Assembly (NCBI RefSeq): GCF_001039355.2 | Contig: NW_019775390.1 | Location: 62,001 to 126,000, forward strand | Direction of reading: 5' to 3' | Length of the DNA stretch: 64,000 nucleotides | Source: Lingula anatina | Lineage: Eukaryota; Brachiopoda; Lingulata; Lingulida; Lingulidae | Shown: piece by piece, positions 1 to 13,700 of the stretch | Position numbering within the stretch: position 1 is the first letter of the stretch | How the letters are laid out: each line of letters opens with the position of its first letter | Translations under genes and position numbers: made by a program | Notes under the pieces: generated by a model | Database searches by the model: none | What the model was told of the DNA's origin: nothing | The model's input: only the letters and a program-made list of their open reading frames with translations

Positions 1-1225
1 CTGAAGGTATGTCTGTGTCATTAAGATTGATTAGCACTCTGACTAAAATCAGCTCTTAGACACAACAGCGGGGCAGCAGATAGACTAAATCAATGAACTG
101 ACTCCTGGAATCCAAGTCAGATCCTGAGTAGGCAAGGCACGCAGGTTCAGCACTGGCATTGGGATCTCCTGGAAAGAGAAATTTCCTAGGAATCTGAATG
201 GCAAACTCTAGTTGCAAGGTAATCTATGAGGAGGTTAACTTAAAAACAGCACAGGTATTTTTGTTGGTTAAAAGTATTTTTTTTCTCCCACAAGGCAGTG
301 TGCAGCACCAAGTGAGGTAAAATTAGAGCATTCTAGAGAACAAATTCCTAGGAATTTAGATCTTGACAGATAAGCTATATATAAATAGATATTTGTAAAG
401 CTCAGCATGGATAATCTCCACTGCCATGGGTAGGTTCTTAGACACAGCACGAGGTCATACTTTGTTCTGAAAGTGGGAGTTAGATACTCCGTTTTAGGTA
501 AAACTATGCAACAAAAAGTGAGATACTAGGCATTTGGTGGAGCAAATGGAAATATTATTTATCAGTAATCTTCTTTCTTGGGAAAATAAGGAAAATGTAC
601 CCTCTTGTATTTAAAAGAGGATTCACTGAGTACAAGAATAGTGCTGGAGAGAAGAAAATGATAGTCTGCTCTAAATAAGCTGAGGAAATATTATGGATAC
701 CGTAGATTAGTGGCTGGCTTTTAGAGCAGGAGACAGTGTTTGCTATGTTAGCTGGTGAAATATGCATAAGGCCAATTGATTGGTGGGCATATAGTAGCCT
801 TCATGTTAAAATGATATTCTGATATTGAGTCTAAATGAAAACTTTGCTCTCTGTTAAGCACCATCGCATGATTATGTTGAAGACCTTGTGTGTGTAGAAA
901 GAAAATTAACAATTTGAAGAAGCATTATTGTTGACTATGTGACAGAAACGACAGACGTGATGCCTATAGTTCTGAAGTTTTCCAACCAACCAATCCCCCC
1001 CCCCCCAAGCTCACCCCATTTCTTACACCTCATCATCACAGTCCATCTATAAAGGCCAACAACTCTCTTTCTGTGCCAGCCTCCATTTTTAGTGGACACA
1101 GACACTGGATAGCCTGTCCAGTAGTTTGAGTTCAATATATTCAGTACATAAAACTGTCACTGGGTACATGTACTTTGTCTGGGGCAGTGTGCCAAGTGAA
1201 CCATTCAGACATAATTCCCCTGCAA

Positions 1226-1249
1226 CCCCCCCCCCCCCCCCCCCCCCCC
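1226..1249. repeat. poly-C tract (24 nt)
   Basis: An uninterrupted run of C. It creates a spurious poly-proline (+) or poly-glycine (-) open frame that should not be read as a gene. Confidence 0.95.
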
Positions 1250-3734
1250 TCGGCCAAATCAACTTTACAAGTGTTAGAAACATCTTCCAGTTAAACTTTA
1301 CAGACATCCAAATAGACAGAAGAGAGTGCATGCATAAGCTAAGTGCTTTCTATGTATTATTCAGTCTGGGCTAAGAAGCAATGGAGCACTTAGTTGCCAT
1401 GCAATGTTAGGCGATGGTTTATTGCAGGGATAAAGGGAAGTGACAAGCACTGACTTCTACTGTCTCTTGTACTTATTGTAGCATGGTCTGCTGTAGTTCA
1501 AGTAATCTGGTTCTAGCTCTCCCATTTTATGTTTGCTTTTTATATTCAGTGAGCTTGCTACAGTCTGAAAAGATTGTGTGCACTGTCACTGCCTTGTCAA
1601 GTCTTGCATGCTTTGCATGGGACACGTGTTTTGGTGCCTTCATATCGGTAGTTGCAGTTGAGGTTGGTGCCCTGAAAAAAAAAAGATAGCAGCATTTTGG
1701 GGTGTGTTGACTGTGGTGCTGTTAAAGGGACAAACATTGGTGTGTTAGTTAAGTTAAATTTTTAGAGAGCCTGTCCAGTCAAAACAGCAATGTAATGGTT
1801 CGTTTCAGTGGGCATTGTCAAATTCCGGGCTCCATTGATTCCTTCATTTTATAGCAGAGGTTCATGCATGCACAGTTTATGGAATTATGGCTTTCTTTCT
1901 AGCTCTAGCATATTGTAAAAAACATCATAGACAGTAAAAAAAGAAGCAGTGTATTATTTAAACTTCACAAGTTTTAACAGTTTTTACTGATAACATTATA
2001 ACAGGAAAAAACATTTAAAGGTTATATTTTGAGGTCATTAAACTTTTTTGTTTGAAAACTTACTAGTTTTGAATTAAGAAGTGGCGTATTAAAATTATTT
2101 TTGGCATTTGGCATGTGCTTGAATCTGACAACTGCTGTGGGAGGTCCCTTATTGTTCTGTTGTTATGTAATTTATTAGAAAAACAATATGTTTTAAGTTT
2201 TTTAACATCCTTTGCGGTAAAGAGTCATGTATTTCTTCAGCAATTAATAACACGTGTGAGTCAAAAACAGAGAGTTTAACAGGCTAAAAAAGAGGGAGAA
2301 AGAGAGAATTTTACTCCTTTCATCTTTCATTTTAAACTAAGTCTTTCAATAATGAATGAGAACACGTCAGATACACCCTATTTGTTTTTACTTAAAGTAA
2401 TGAAGCAAGCCAGTGTGGCATGCATGTGGGCAGGCGCAATACTGACCTATTGGACAACATGTATAATTATTAAATCTGTACATTTAAAAGTCTAGATTCA
2501 ACTTGGACAACAGTATTATACATTTTACAGTCTAAATTCACCCAGGGATATTACATAGTTTACAGCAGACAACAGCGATCTTGAGTGTGCATAACCTTCT
2601 AGAAGTAACATATCTTGGGCAGATCAAAGCTATCCTTGGCCCAGCCTTATACAAACTCTACCAGTCGGATGCTGTACGTACCACATGCTAGATCAGACCC
2701 GGCAGCCAAGTCAGCTGCCAAGTGATGAGCTTCACATTGGAGCAGTATTACAGAACAGATAGACGACAGAGTTTGGTCTTCCTTTAACTAGATTTGTAGA
2801 TTTCTATTGGGAGAATTCGGATTTGTTGCTTGTGATAGTCAATGTGAACTTGTTTTGCACATGGCTGGCTACCTTTGATTGAAGAAGGATTGAAGATCTA
2901 TACACGTACATTGTTGTTGAGGAAGCTGTGGATTTTAGCTTATAATATCAGGATGACAGATACAGAAATGGGTATGCTTTTTTTTTATCAGCGTGTGGGT
3001 GTGGATAAATGTATACATATATGTGCCCACAGTGCATGTGTGTATGTGCACATGTATACATGTGTCATGCTGCAGCTGTGGTCTTACCAGTCCAATAGTT
3101 GTTACTAGTAATATATCCTTAAAGTTTGCTTGGCTTTACCCTCTGCTGGTGCACCTATAGTCTAATATCAATTGTGGCTTTTTTTGCAGCAGAGGACTGC
3201 AAGACTGGGATCTATATAATGTTATATATACGTAAGATATGTTGTTAACTTAAGTAAAGATCTTTAATATAATTATAAATATAAAATGTAATGCAGAGAT
3301 AACTGATATACACCAATAAAAAAACTAAAGCTGTTCATATTATTTGCCATATCAGGCTTAAAATATATATCATCACCTCAGCTGATGATATGTTCTTCAC
3401 TTTATCGATTTGATTGACTGTTTATTGATGAACAATCTCATTCTGATTGTAATTTTTTGTTGTAACGGAGTTACTAAGAAATATTCACAAGTCAGTACAT
3501 TATAAGATAAAAAGATAGAAATGTTAGCTACAAGTCATAGGACCATTGGATGTTGAAAATCTTGAACCAATTAACATGTTAAAATGATAAGGAATTTGTT
3601 TATGCTTTAAAAACACCTTTGGGCTGCCTGGAAAAGACCACATTGCTTCCTGTCTGGTACTTTATCAACAGATACTATAACATCAACCAGGCTGAAACCT
3701 ACTTGTATATAAACCCCGAAGGTGTGTCTGCTAT

Positions 3735-3970
3735 TACCTCACAATTTGGATGAGATCTCACAAGAAATTCAAGGTATTCGAAGATGGGATATACTTTTGC
3801 CTCAGAGTGATTTTTTTACATGCCAGTTAAAAAAAAACAGGAAATATCACTGCTGTTGCTTAGTCTGTTACAACCCCAATATTGGAAAATATCTCACAAA
3901 AAATCCAAGCAATTCTAATACAGGATATATATTTTTGCCTCATAGTCAAAGTAACTTTTTTTCATGCCAA
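3735..3970. repeat. degenerate direct repeat, about 140-nt spacing, two units
   Basis: The segment around 3751-3825 (ATCTCACAAGAAATTCAAG, then TTTTGCCTCAGAGT, then CATGCCA) recurs in diverged form around 3889-3969 (ATCTCACAAAAAATCCAAG, TTTTGCCTCATAGT, CATGCCA). Order and spacing of the shared blocks are conserved, so this looks like an old tandem duplication. No coding role is apparent. Confidence 0.6.
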
Positions 3971-4352
3971 TAACAACCCAGTTGCACACATGCAGAGATA
4001 ACAGGGTTTGTTTATCAGTTTTGTTCTGTTACATTATACCACTGGTTATGCATTAAGTATTCATCTCAAGGGCCTTTTCTAGAACCAAGAAAGTTCTGCA
4101 AATGGATTTCCAAGGATTTTTACATTTCATACACATTACTGGCCCAATAAAGTAAAGTTGAAGATCAGAGTGAAGGTTTTTTTATAGGGAGTAACAGACC
4201 AGGCTGGCTATCATATACACTGATAAACAGCAAGTTCTTCTTTGAATGTCAAGCATGGTTTCTCTCTGTGTCTGCTTCAAACAAAGATGGAAGAAGATGT
4301 GCATCTGCTGGTAGCTGTGTAGGGTCATATTCATGCCAAGGCTATCTTAGAC

Positions 4353-4460
4353 AGCTAGTAGTCTAACTTAGGTCACCAGCTGCATGTGTAGGGATGCATT
4401 CAAACCAGGACCAACTTAGATAGCTAGTCATCTAACTTAAGTCATCAGCTGCATAGGCCA
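4353..4460. repeat. short direct repeat, period about 69 nt
   Basis: AGCTAGTAGTCTAACTTAGG followed by TCACCAGCTGCAT at 4353 recurs at 4422 as AGCTAGTCATCTAACTTAAG followed by TCATCAGCTGCAT. The same pair is present in the right-hand copy of the larger duplication (about 5055 and 5124), so it predates the allelic split. Confidence 0.7.
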
Positions 4461-4833
4461 AGTTCACAACAGGACTTGCTTAGCTAATAGTGGACCTGCT
4501 TGCCACAGGATTTCAAACTCCAAAGGGAAATAGGTGTCCTAATGTAATTGAGTCATCTTGGTAAGGCCAGTAAGTCTGTTTCTGGGCTAAGTTGTTCTAG
4601 TTGTGAATGCTACCTTGGACTCACCTGTCTGGTCAGTTTATTTCTGGGAAGTTTCTCTTCAGTCATCTGCAGCACATAATTCAACTGACCATTTTTCTTG
4701 TAGAAAAGAGGCTTCAAAGAGTACCTTAAAGATTGGCATTCTAGGAATGAATTTTTTTCTTACTAAAAATATCTGGTAATTTCTTATCTGTTACTTGTCA
4801 TTTCCTGAAATAATTGTAAGTAAAAACAAAAAA

Positions 4834-4836
<3 letters not shown>

Positions 4837-4905
<69 letters not shown>
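4837..4905. repeat. (TA)n microsatellite running into an N
   Basis: About 34 TA units ending directly at the single 'n' at 4906. Long TA runs commonly break assembly contigs, consistent with a contig end here. Confidence 0.95.
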
Positions 4906-4906
4906 N
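4906..4906. other. single N: assembly join
   Basis: One ambiguous base between a TA microsatellite and sequence that restarts at the equivalent of 4205. It behaves as a scaffold or contig junction, not a polymorphic base. Confidence 0.85.
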
Positions 4907-5535
4907 TGGCTATCATATACACTGATAAACAGCAAGTTCTTCTTTGAATGTCAAGCATGGTTTCTCTCTGTGTCTGCTTCAAACAAAGATGGAAGAAGAT
5001 GTGCATCTGCTGGTAGCTGTGTAGGGTCATATTCATGCCAAGGCTATCTTAGACAGCTAGTAGTCTAACTTAGGTCACCAGCTGCATGTGTAGGGATGCA
5101 TTCAAACCAGGACCAACTTAGATAGCTAGTCATCTAACTTAAGTCATCAGCTGCATAGGCCAAGTTCACAACAGGACTTGCTTAGCTAATAGTGGACCTG
5201 CTTGCCACAGGATTTCAAACTCCAAAGGGAAATAGGTGTCCTAATGTAATTGAGTCATCTTGGTAAGACCAGTAAGTCTGTTTCTGGGCTAAGTTGTTCT
5301 AGTTGTGAATGCTACCTTGGACTCACCTGTCTGGTCAGTTTATTTCTGGGAAGTATCTCTTCAGTCATCTGCAGCACATAATTCAACTGACCATTTTTCT
5401 TGTAGAAAAGAGGCTTCAAAGAGTACCTTAAAGATTGGCATTCTAGGAATGAATTTTTTTCTTGCTTAAAATATCTGGTAATTTCTTATCTGTTACTTGT
5501 CATTTCCTGAAATAATTGTAAGTAAAAACAAAAAA

Positions 5536-5571
<36 letters not shown>
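4907..5571. repeat. right copy of the approximately 0.66-kb duplicated segment
   Basis: Restarts at the equivalent of 4205 and runs through a second, shorter TA tract (5539-5571) into unique sequence. See the left copy; the likely true locus contains one copy. Confidence 0.85.
5539..5571. repeat. (TA)n microsatellite
   Basis: About 16 TA units at the position equivalent to the 4837-4905 tract, roughly half its length, as expected of two microsatellite alleles. Confidence 0.95.
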
Positions 5572-5574
<3 letters not shown>

Positions 5575-8500
5575 GTGAAGTGTGCTTGTTTAAGTATAGT
5601 ATAATATCAGTTTACATTTTACTAGCTCTGGAGCAATTTGCAAGTCACAGCCTGTGGTCACTGAAACAAGTGACCTTTCATCACTTTCACAGTAATTTGA
5701 TTTAGTATTTTAATGATTGGTCACTTCCTAGTTTTTTGCTATGTAAAGCATGTGTATGTGTCAGAGGCCATCTGTGGATTGCCTTTGAGAGCCGAAAACC
5801 TTTTGCCAAAGGAAGCATGCAGCATAAAAAATGGCATCGACCTTTTTTCCAAAGTTTTTGTGTGATATACTGATCTGATTATTAGGGTTTTGTTTAGGAA
5901 AGGGATGGTTTATTGAGGTGCTTCATGCAAGTAAATATGAATGTGTTGCGTCACAGATGAATAATTTAGTAAACAATTGCTCTCATTATTTTCGCAAACC
6001 AAATTAAAGTACTTTTTTTCTATCAAGTATGATGTTTTTTTTAATTGTGATAATTCCAGTTTATTTAAAAAAGAAGCAATTGTTATAAACATATATTTCC
6101 ATCTCATATTGTACTATCCATTGTACACATTTATAGGTAAGTGTTATTAATAAACCCAGATGTGAAACTTGAGTTAACAGTGCTTGAACATGACATATTT
6201 TCTTTTTGACCAGGTTCCACCCACATGACTTTGTGAGACCTTTTTGAGATAGAACCCTTGAGTGAAGCAGGACTGGGACAGGATTATTATACTTCCTTGT
6301 GTGCAACAAAGTCTGCAGGATTTGGAGCTGATTTTGGAGCTGATTCAGGGGACTATTAACTGTAGCTTGCAGGGGATTCTTTTACCTTTCCAGTACACAC
6401 AACAAAAACTCTTGCACGGTCGGCAAGGGAGGCGTCTCAGACTGACCAGAGTCTGACATCAAGTCTGCACTGCAGGTCAGTGAAACTGCAAATGTTAACA
6501 TAAGGATTATTAGTATAACAGAAGAAATCACCACCTAGGGATACTAACTACCCCAAATATATACTGCAGTGACTGGATGACCTGTGGTCAAGAAAACTGA
6601 AGACACATACCAGGTGAGTGTCCATCATTACACCTTGCAGTGACCACTGTCATTGTTGATGTGTTTTTCATGTGCTACTGAAATTGACTTGATGTTGAAA
6701 TTTTGTGGAGTGAATCTTGTGTAATATTTTTGTTTTGATTATTTTGTCAGAATTGATAAATGTTATTGATATATGCAGCATTAAAAATAAATAGTGTGCA
6801 TGTTTGTGTGTGTGCGTGTGTGCATGCAAATGTATATATTTAGATGTGCATATGCTTTGTGAAAATACTTATCCTGTATATAGTTGAAGCCAGTGATGGG
6901 CTGCAGGACCAACAAAACGATTTATCATTAATCCCAGATTTTTTCAAGCTAAAGCAAAAGGAAATAGATAAACCAAATCCTTATAGCTCTAGTCATATGA
7001 TGTAAAGTTAACCCATAGTGTTATAGGACAATCTTTGTAAAACTTGTTCCTTGTTTCAACTGGGAAATCACAGCTGTATGATGCCATCTGTTCTAAGAGC
7101 TGGTAATATGGTGTAATATTTCTATATAAACTCACAGTTATTAGGCCTGTACTGCAGCTAAAATATTCATCTATCACTAAGTGGCCAATGATTATTTTCA
7201 CAGCAAATCAATGGGAGATGTTACAGATTGTAATCTTTGAAGTTCAGAAATGGAAACATCTAGTATGATTGCTTAATATTGCCATTGCTCAGGGCTGAGC
7301 TTTTGTTTGTGGCTTTAATTGAAAAAGTAATTAGCCAGGATTCCCTATTAATCACTATCATACATTTGATCGATCATTAGTTGAGCGATAACTGAGGTTT
7401 CTAATTCAGTTTTAAATTCAGCCTGTGTGTGTGTGTGTGTGGGGGGGGGCATCACGTTTGTAAAGTGAATGTTGGAATGACTTAAATGCAGTCTAAATTT
7501 TTGTTAAATTTTGTCACTGTTGGTTGTAAGAACTGTAAACATTGTTGGACATTTTTTTCACATTTGGTAAAAGTTGAAAATCTTTCCATTTTTCTTATGA
7601 TTTTATAAGAGATATTCTACTATCTGAAGAAAAAAAGCAAGTTGTTATAGATGATGGAATGTGCTCAGTGTGATAATGTCCAAATTGCCTGGTCTTCCAC
7701 CATTACCTGTAGTTTGATTGATATCCTGCTTTGTGATGCAGGTTTATTATGGATGAGTCCGGATGGTGCTTATGACAGTTCTCAATGAAAAATACCCCAA
7801 TGCCTCAGTTCTTTTGCATTGTTATGTCTGTGTCTCCCAGGAAATGAACCCAATTTTGCGGTGACTGTACTTGAAAAGTTGCCCTTAACTGATACAAATT
7901 GAGTCCGTTATAGGCTGCATTCAGGGCTGCTTTTAAATAAAATTGTTTTAAGACTTTATTTCAGGAAGTAGACAGTTTAATTACCCTCCCAATGTTGTCA
8001 ACTACCATTTATTAGACTGTCAGCTTTGTTTTGGTATGAAATGAAAGAAGAGGTAGGGGATGAACAGTGGTGATGATGGTAGTAGGGAGGTTGGGGGGGG
8101 GGGCAAAAACCATCTCCTTTCTCAAGTTGATCCAAAAAAATGGTTTAAGTTTAAAAAGTGCTGAAGTCTCCCACTAGGTTGGTTTATATTGCATGAACCT
8201 CTGTTTCCTGAACTCTGCCACTGTTCATTGAGGTAGGTTAACTACATCATTGAGGAACATGCAGTTATTTCCTGTGCTGTTCCCATCCAGGATGGTTGGA
8301 ATTGTTCTGATAATCCATAATCGGAAACTTCATTTGACCAGAAAATGAATTGATCATTTACTTCCCATTTGGTTGACGGAGAACGGTCTTCAGGTACAGC
8401 AACTTGGTAGATACGTAACTGACGTTAAGATAACACTGAGCAGTTTGTCAGTTTTTCTATTGAGCTTCATCTTGGCAAAGATCATGATTTCTTAAATCAA

Positions 8501-9401
8501 TCACCAGTGTGTATGTATACTGTTTTGATTTATACTATGGCTGGTATACTGAAATTGCATGTTACAAAAATATCTAGAATATTACATTATTGTATAGAAA
8601 GAAACCATGCAAGGAAGAAACCAGTATGAGGTGTACGTGTACCAATATTAATTATTAATTCTTTGCATTTGATCAGTAGAGGATGGAAGAAGATGTCAGC
8701 TTTAAGGTGTTGTGCACCAGACATATTTGCGTAGGACACTGTTTACTGTGTGGAGTGAGGAATTTCTATGACCATTGTCACACTCTATCACTACTGAGAT
8801 GCGTCTTTCCACTTTCCAGTGAAAACATCACCACTGTATATTGATAAATCTTTATTATAAATATGACAGATCAAATGAAAGAATAACACGGCCAAATATA
8901 ACTTGATTGTGCTTCGCCTTTGGAAAAGAAAGATGAGAAGGACATTTTGAGAGCTTGATCAGTGTTTATATTGGAGATGATAAAAGTTTGTGGTGCATTT
9001 AGACACGAGGATGAAGCCAGATTGAATAAGGTTTTGGTAAAGTCGTAAAACATAAAACATAACATGTCTGTAGTTAGCTTTTTTTTTTTTGAAAAGTGGA
9101 CCTTTATTTGTGAAACATGGGTATGCCTCTGTACTGCTTGAGAAATGGCATAACATCTTGATCAAATTTTGATTCAGAGCATATCTTTTCTTAGCCGAAG
9201 GTTGGTTCTTTTGACCCCCCTCCCCTTCCCTGCATAGTAACTATTGCAAAAAGAATAGATGTCTTATTTTCAACAAGTCTTCTTTTTTTTTCATCCCTCT
9301 CTGGGCATCTGCTCCACAGTTAATCACTTCATTGGTGTTGTATCCAGGTGTTTTCAAGCAGTTCAATTTTGTTTAGTGAGTTGTTTCATCTGATGGTGCC
9401 T
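5572..9401. other. non-coding region with a possible untranslated exon end at 6613
   Basis: No supported coding exon. It includes a GT run followed by nine Gs at about 7423-7449, a G run at 8092-8103, and short T runs. At 6611-6618 the sequence CAG|GTGAGTG is a textbook splice donor. The 6250-6613 stretch before it is somewhat less AT-biased, so a non-coding first exon is possible but unproven. Confidence 0.45.
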
Positions 9402-10760
9402 CCAAGACTTAAAATGATCAATATATTCATGTCTGAACACACCTCTAGTAAAGTATCTGTCCTTTTGTACAATGTTTTTTTTCTCCATCTCAAGTTAAGT
9501 CAAGAGTTCAAACATCCCATTACATGTAAATGCTTTCAGGTGTACTTCAAATTTTCCGGAGTTGATTTAATCACTTTGGACTAATTTCTGAAAAATTAGG
9601 AGTTTATCTGAACCAGTTTTCTGTAATCACAAGAAATTATATTGAAAACAAACATGGAGCAAATAATAGGGTCCTGTTTATGAGCTGGTATTTACTGATG
9701 TCTTTGTTGCTTAGCAACTTAATTTTTAAAGAATGCTCAGGAATTTATTGTTCCAGTAAACCTTTGCTTTCTACCAGTTAATCAGGGACTCCCGTAGGCC
9801 TCAATTATCCAAGTTAGGGCAATCAATAAACTCATACCCCTCATCAAATCGCAACAACAATCTTATTGTCCATATACATTTTAATTTTTATACTGAGTAT
9901 TCTGTGGCCCTGAAAATGAATTCTACAAAAAAGAATCCCAGGTGCTCTCAATTTAAACCAAATTGGATGAAATCGACAGTTTTCATTAATCAGTTACCTT
10001 GGTCACTAGCTGACATTTTATTTTACTGGATAGTTTTGGATTTCAAGGTTTATTTTATGTCCTCTGAACTTCAGAGCTTCCTGTGGGCCCCAGGGGTTAC
10101 ACACACACAGATGTACAGGAGTCCTCTTCTATATTCTACATACAGACCAGCTGTCTTAGTAGGAGGCATTTCATGGATTTTTTTATTGAGAATTGTATGG
10201 GAGTCATTTATTTTACCTGCGCATTTTAATACCTTAAAGCAGGTTGATTGAGAAGATGGGCTGGTCATCCTGAATTAAGGGAAGAAATGAGTTAATGTCT
10301 GTAAGGCTGTACCGTATGCCTGTGTTTTAAGTAGATTTTTACTGACCAGTGTCTTGTCAGATTTACCTGTACAAATTGTATCTTGAAGATCGAGTTGGTC
10401 ATTTTGGAGGGAAGAGTGCTGATCGTTACTGGAGAATTTAGTTTTAGAACTAAACCAAGAGACATTGATGGATTTTTTAATAACATTGGACCATTTTTTA
10501 CCTGTGATGTTATAGTTTGTAACCTGAAGCTCAAGAGGTGTTGGAAATTATAAAATGAGCTGCTCTTCTTTGAATGAAGATATTTTTATGAACTTAAAAG
10601 GTGAGTCAGAACAAAATATGTAACTTAAATGAACATTATTAGGAGTTAAATGTTATACTTATGTATGAAAAGCATGCACATTTGCTTCACTGATACTTGA
10701 TATTAAATAGTTCATATTTTGTGTTTGCTTAATTTTTCCAATATTTTCTCAGTGCAGATG
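9402..10760. repeat. copy 1 of a triplicated block (apparently identical to 14432-15790)
   Basis: Every line compared here matches 14432-15790 at a fixed offset of 5030, and it stops dead at an 'n' at 10761. Exact identity over about 1,359 bases in non-coding DNA, next to a diverged copy at 10762-14430, means copies 1 and 3 are probably the same haplotype entered twice. The 115-codon open frame at 9904-10251 is not treated as a gene (see rejected items). Confidence 0.88.
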
Positions 10761-10761
10761 N
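10761..10761. other. single N: assembly join
   Basis: Separates copy 1 from the diverged copy. Copy 1 ends AGTGCAGATG, and the sequence that continues from these bases in copy 3 (AAACTGAATGG, 15791 on) is missing here. Confidence 0.88.
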
Positions 10762-13700
10762 CTTAGACTTAAAATGGTCAATATTCATGTCTGAACACAC
10801 CTCTAGTAAAGTATCTGTCCTTTTGTGCAATGTTTTTTTTTCTCCATCTCAAGTTAAGTCAAGAGTTCAAACATCCCATTACATGTAAATGCTTTCAGGT
10901 GTACTTCAAATTTTCCGGAGTTGATTTAATCACTTTGGACTAATTTCTAAAAAATTAAGAGTTTATCTGAACCAGTTTTCTGTAATCACAAGAAATTATT
11001 TTGAAAACAAACATGGAGCAAATCATAGGGTCCTGTTTATGAGCTTGTATTTACTGATGTCTTTGTTGCTTAGCAACTTAATTTTTAAAGAATGCTCAGG
11101 AATTTATTGTTCCAGTAAACCTTTGCTTTCTACCAGTTAATCAGGGACTCCCTTAGGGCCCTAGGCCTCAATTATCCAAGTTAGGGCAATCAATAAACTC
11201 ATACCCCTCACCAATAGCACAACAACAGTCTTATTGCCCATATGTACATGTTAATTTTTATACTGAGTATTCTGTGGCCCTGAAAATGAATTCTACAAAA
11301 AAGAATCCCAGGTGCTCTCAATTTAAACCAAATTGGATGAAATCAACAGTTTTCATTAATCAGTTACCTTGGTCACTAGCTGACATTTTATTTTACTGGA
11401 TACTTATGGATTTCAAGGTTTATTTTATGTCCTGTGAACTTCAGAACTTCCTGTGGGCCCCAGGGGTTACACACACACAGATGTACAGGAGTCCTCTTCT
11501 ATATTCTACATACAGGCCAGCTGTCTTAGTAGGAGGCATTTCATGGATTTTTTTATTGAGAATTGTATGGGAGTCATTTATTTAACCTGCGCATTTTAAT
11601 ACCTTAAAGCAGGTTGATTGAGAAGATGGGCTGGTCATCCTGAATTAAGGGAAGAAATGAGTTAATGTCTGTAAGGCTGTACCGTATGCCTGTGTTTTAA
11701 GTAGATTTTTACTGACCAGTGTCTGTTGTCAGATTTACCTGTACAAATTGTATCTTGAAGATCGAGTTGGTCATTTTGGAGGGAAGAGTGCTGATCGTTA
11801 CTGGAGAATTTAGTTTTAGAACTAAACCAAGAAACATTGATGAATTTTTTAAAAACATTGGACCATTTTTTACCTGTGATGTTATAGTTTGTAACCTGAA
11901 GCTCAAAAGGTGTTGGAAATTATAAAATGAGCTGCTCTTCTTTGAATGAAGATATTTTTATGAACTTAAAAGGTGAGTCAGAACAACATATGTTCCTTAA
12001 ATGAACATTATTAGGAGTTAAATGTTAAACTTATGTATGAAAAGCATGCACATTTGCTTCACTGATACTCGATATTAAATAGTTCATATTTTGTGTTTGC
12101 TTAAATTTTCCAATATTTTCTCAGTGCAGATGAAACTGAATGGTACATATAGTTCATATCATTCTTCTTGTGTCCTGGATTTTAATTTTGAAAAATCATC
12201 TTGAAAAACCAAGAGAATATCAGTTTAATTGTAGAAAAGGGTTAAAAAACAGAAATGATTGGTAAACCTTGAGGCATGTTTGTACTTGACAAAATATGGA
12301 ATTTAGAAGGTATTAGTTTTGGACAATCTTCTAGCCTCGGTATTTGATGTAATGATGATGTAAGGTAAAATGGCTTAGTGCTGCTATTCATTTTGTGCTA
12401 AATGTGAAGTATTACAGGTACAAATATGAACCAGAAGGAAAATGTGGAATAACTTACTAAGTCTCACATACTTACATGCATTAATTTCAATTTTTACCAT
12501 ATGTGATTCAGTTTTCACATGTTAATCCTGTTGAGCATTGTCCAAGTTTTTTTTTTTTTTTTTTAGTTACCAAAATAATTGAAATATTTACTTTGCAGGA
12601 TTGAGTTGAATAAAACAATAGTCAATTGAATAAATAGATGTAAATTCAAAAGATGTTATTAATATTAAGGCCATATCTCTGAGTTAAAGTATTTGCCAAG
12701 TTATACATGTATAAGAACCAAAGGCGGAAAGGGGGGGAGAGGTTGAAAGAACCACCCTTTTGACTAGAAAAGCGTCACTCTAAATCAAATTTTGATCTAG
12801 GTTCTATGCCATTTGTCAAGCTGGGTCAACTCAGAGGGAGTTAAAAGGTCAACTCTTCTCTGAAAAAGACCCCCCCCCTTTGAAGTTCTTGGCTACAGGC
12901 ATGTTTATACCTGTATAACATTCTTGATCCTACCTTATCTTGTCCATCTGACTGAGCAGTGAGGTTACCAGTTTGTTAGATTATGTAAAGGTCTAGGCTC
13001 TATCAATTTCATGCCTGGTATGCTCCCACATTGCCAGTGAAGCTGATAGGAAACAGTAGACTGTCTATATGTATACCTTTAGCTTCTCAGCCCTATATAA
13101 TGGCCACTTGGCCTCATGAAACTACCAGTCCAAATCAAAATTAACTAGTCTGAAGATGAAATCTGTAGATAATAGAATAATGTTCTGTGGCAACTGATCA
13201 AATTCCCAGTATTCCAGTGGGACAAGTAACTTTGAAAATGCAATTCTTTTATTAGTCTGTCATCCAGTCCATTGGTCAGTTCTCTTGGGTCAGACTGGAC
13301 TGGACTGGGCACTGATGAAAAGAAATATATACATTTGAAAAATGAATTCAGAAAAAGAACCATTCAGTTTCTGAAATATGAATTCAGAAAGAGAATCCTT
13401 CAGTTTTTTGCTGTTGTCTGATACTCTTTCTTAAATGTTGAAGGCTGTATAATAATGTTTTGCTATTAAAAAAGGTTTGGCTTGTAGTGAAACTACTTGG
13501 TTTTAAAAAATGTGAACTGTTACGATTGATACCAGTACACGGGTGTCATAGAAATTGGAGAATTCATCTTGAAAATTATTGGTTTATCCCCCTCCTCTTT
13601 CTGTATTGTAAAAAGTGTTGTTCACATGTATAATATGGTGCTTGTATTACAATTATGTGCTTGTATAATATACGGGCTACTTGTATGTAGTAACCAATTT

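Larger units (their letters stand above)
1..4204. other. non-coding AT-rich region (intergenic or long intron)
   Basis: No open frame here shows protein-family features or in-phase splice partners; the longest are 60-83 codons, as expected by chance. Visible content is a 24-base C run at 1226-1249, scattered A/T runs, short GT/CA-rich patches near 3000-3060, and a degenerate direct repeat at 3735-3970. The first bases read CTGAAG followed by GTATGT, which resembles an exon end plus splice donor, but nothing upstream is available to test it. It could be intergenic or part of a long 5' intron of the + strand gene further right. Confidence 0.5.
4205..4905. repeat. left copy of an approximately 0.66-kb duplicated segment
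   Basis: This segment matches 4907-5571 at a constant offset of 702 bases, with only a few substitutions (for example near 4565, 4656 and 4764). Both copies end in a TA microsatellite of different length. The only thing between the copies is one 'n'. Near-identity plus the N junction fits two alleles of one locus placed in series by the assembler better than a true tandem duplication. Confidence 0.85.

Noticed and set aside
4791-5036. 81-codon minus-strand frame with Tyr-Ile repeats
   Set aside because: It is the TA microsatellite and crosses the N at 4906.
9904-10251. 115-codon open frame (MALKMNSTKK...), also at 11274 and 14934
   Set aside because: The three copies come from the assembly duplication, not from conservation. 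The 11274 version is cut short by a small allelic change, and there is no domain, codon bias or splice context.
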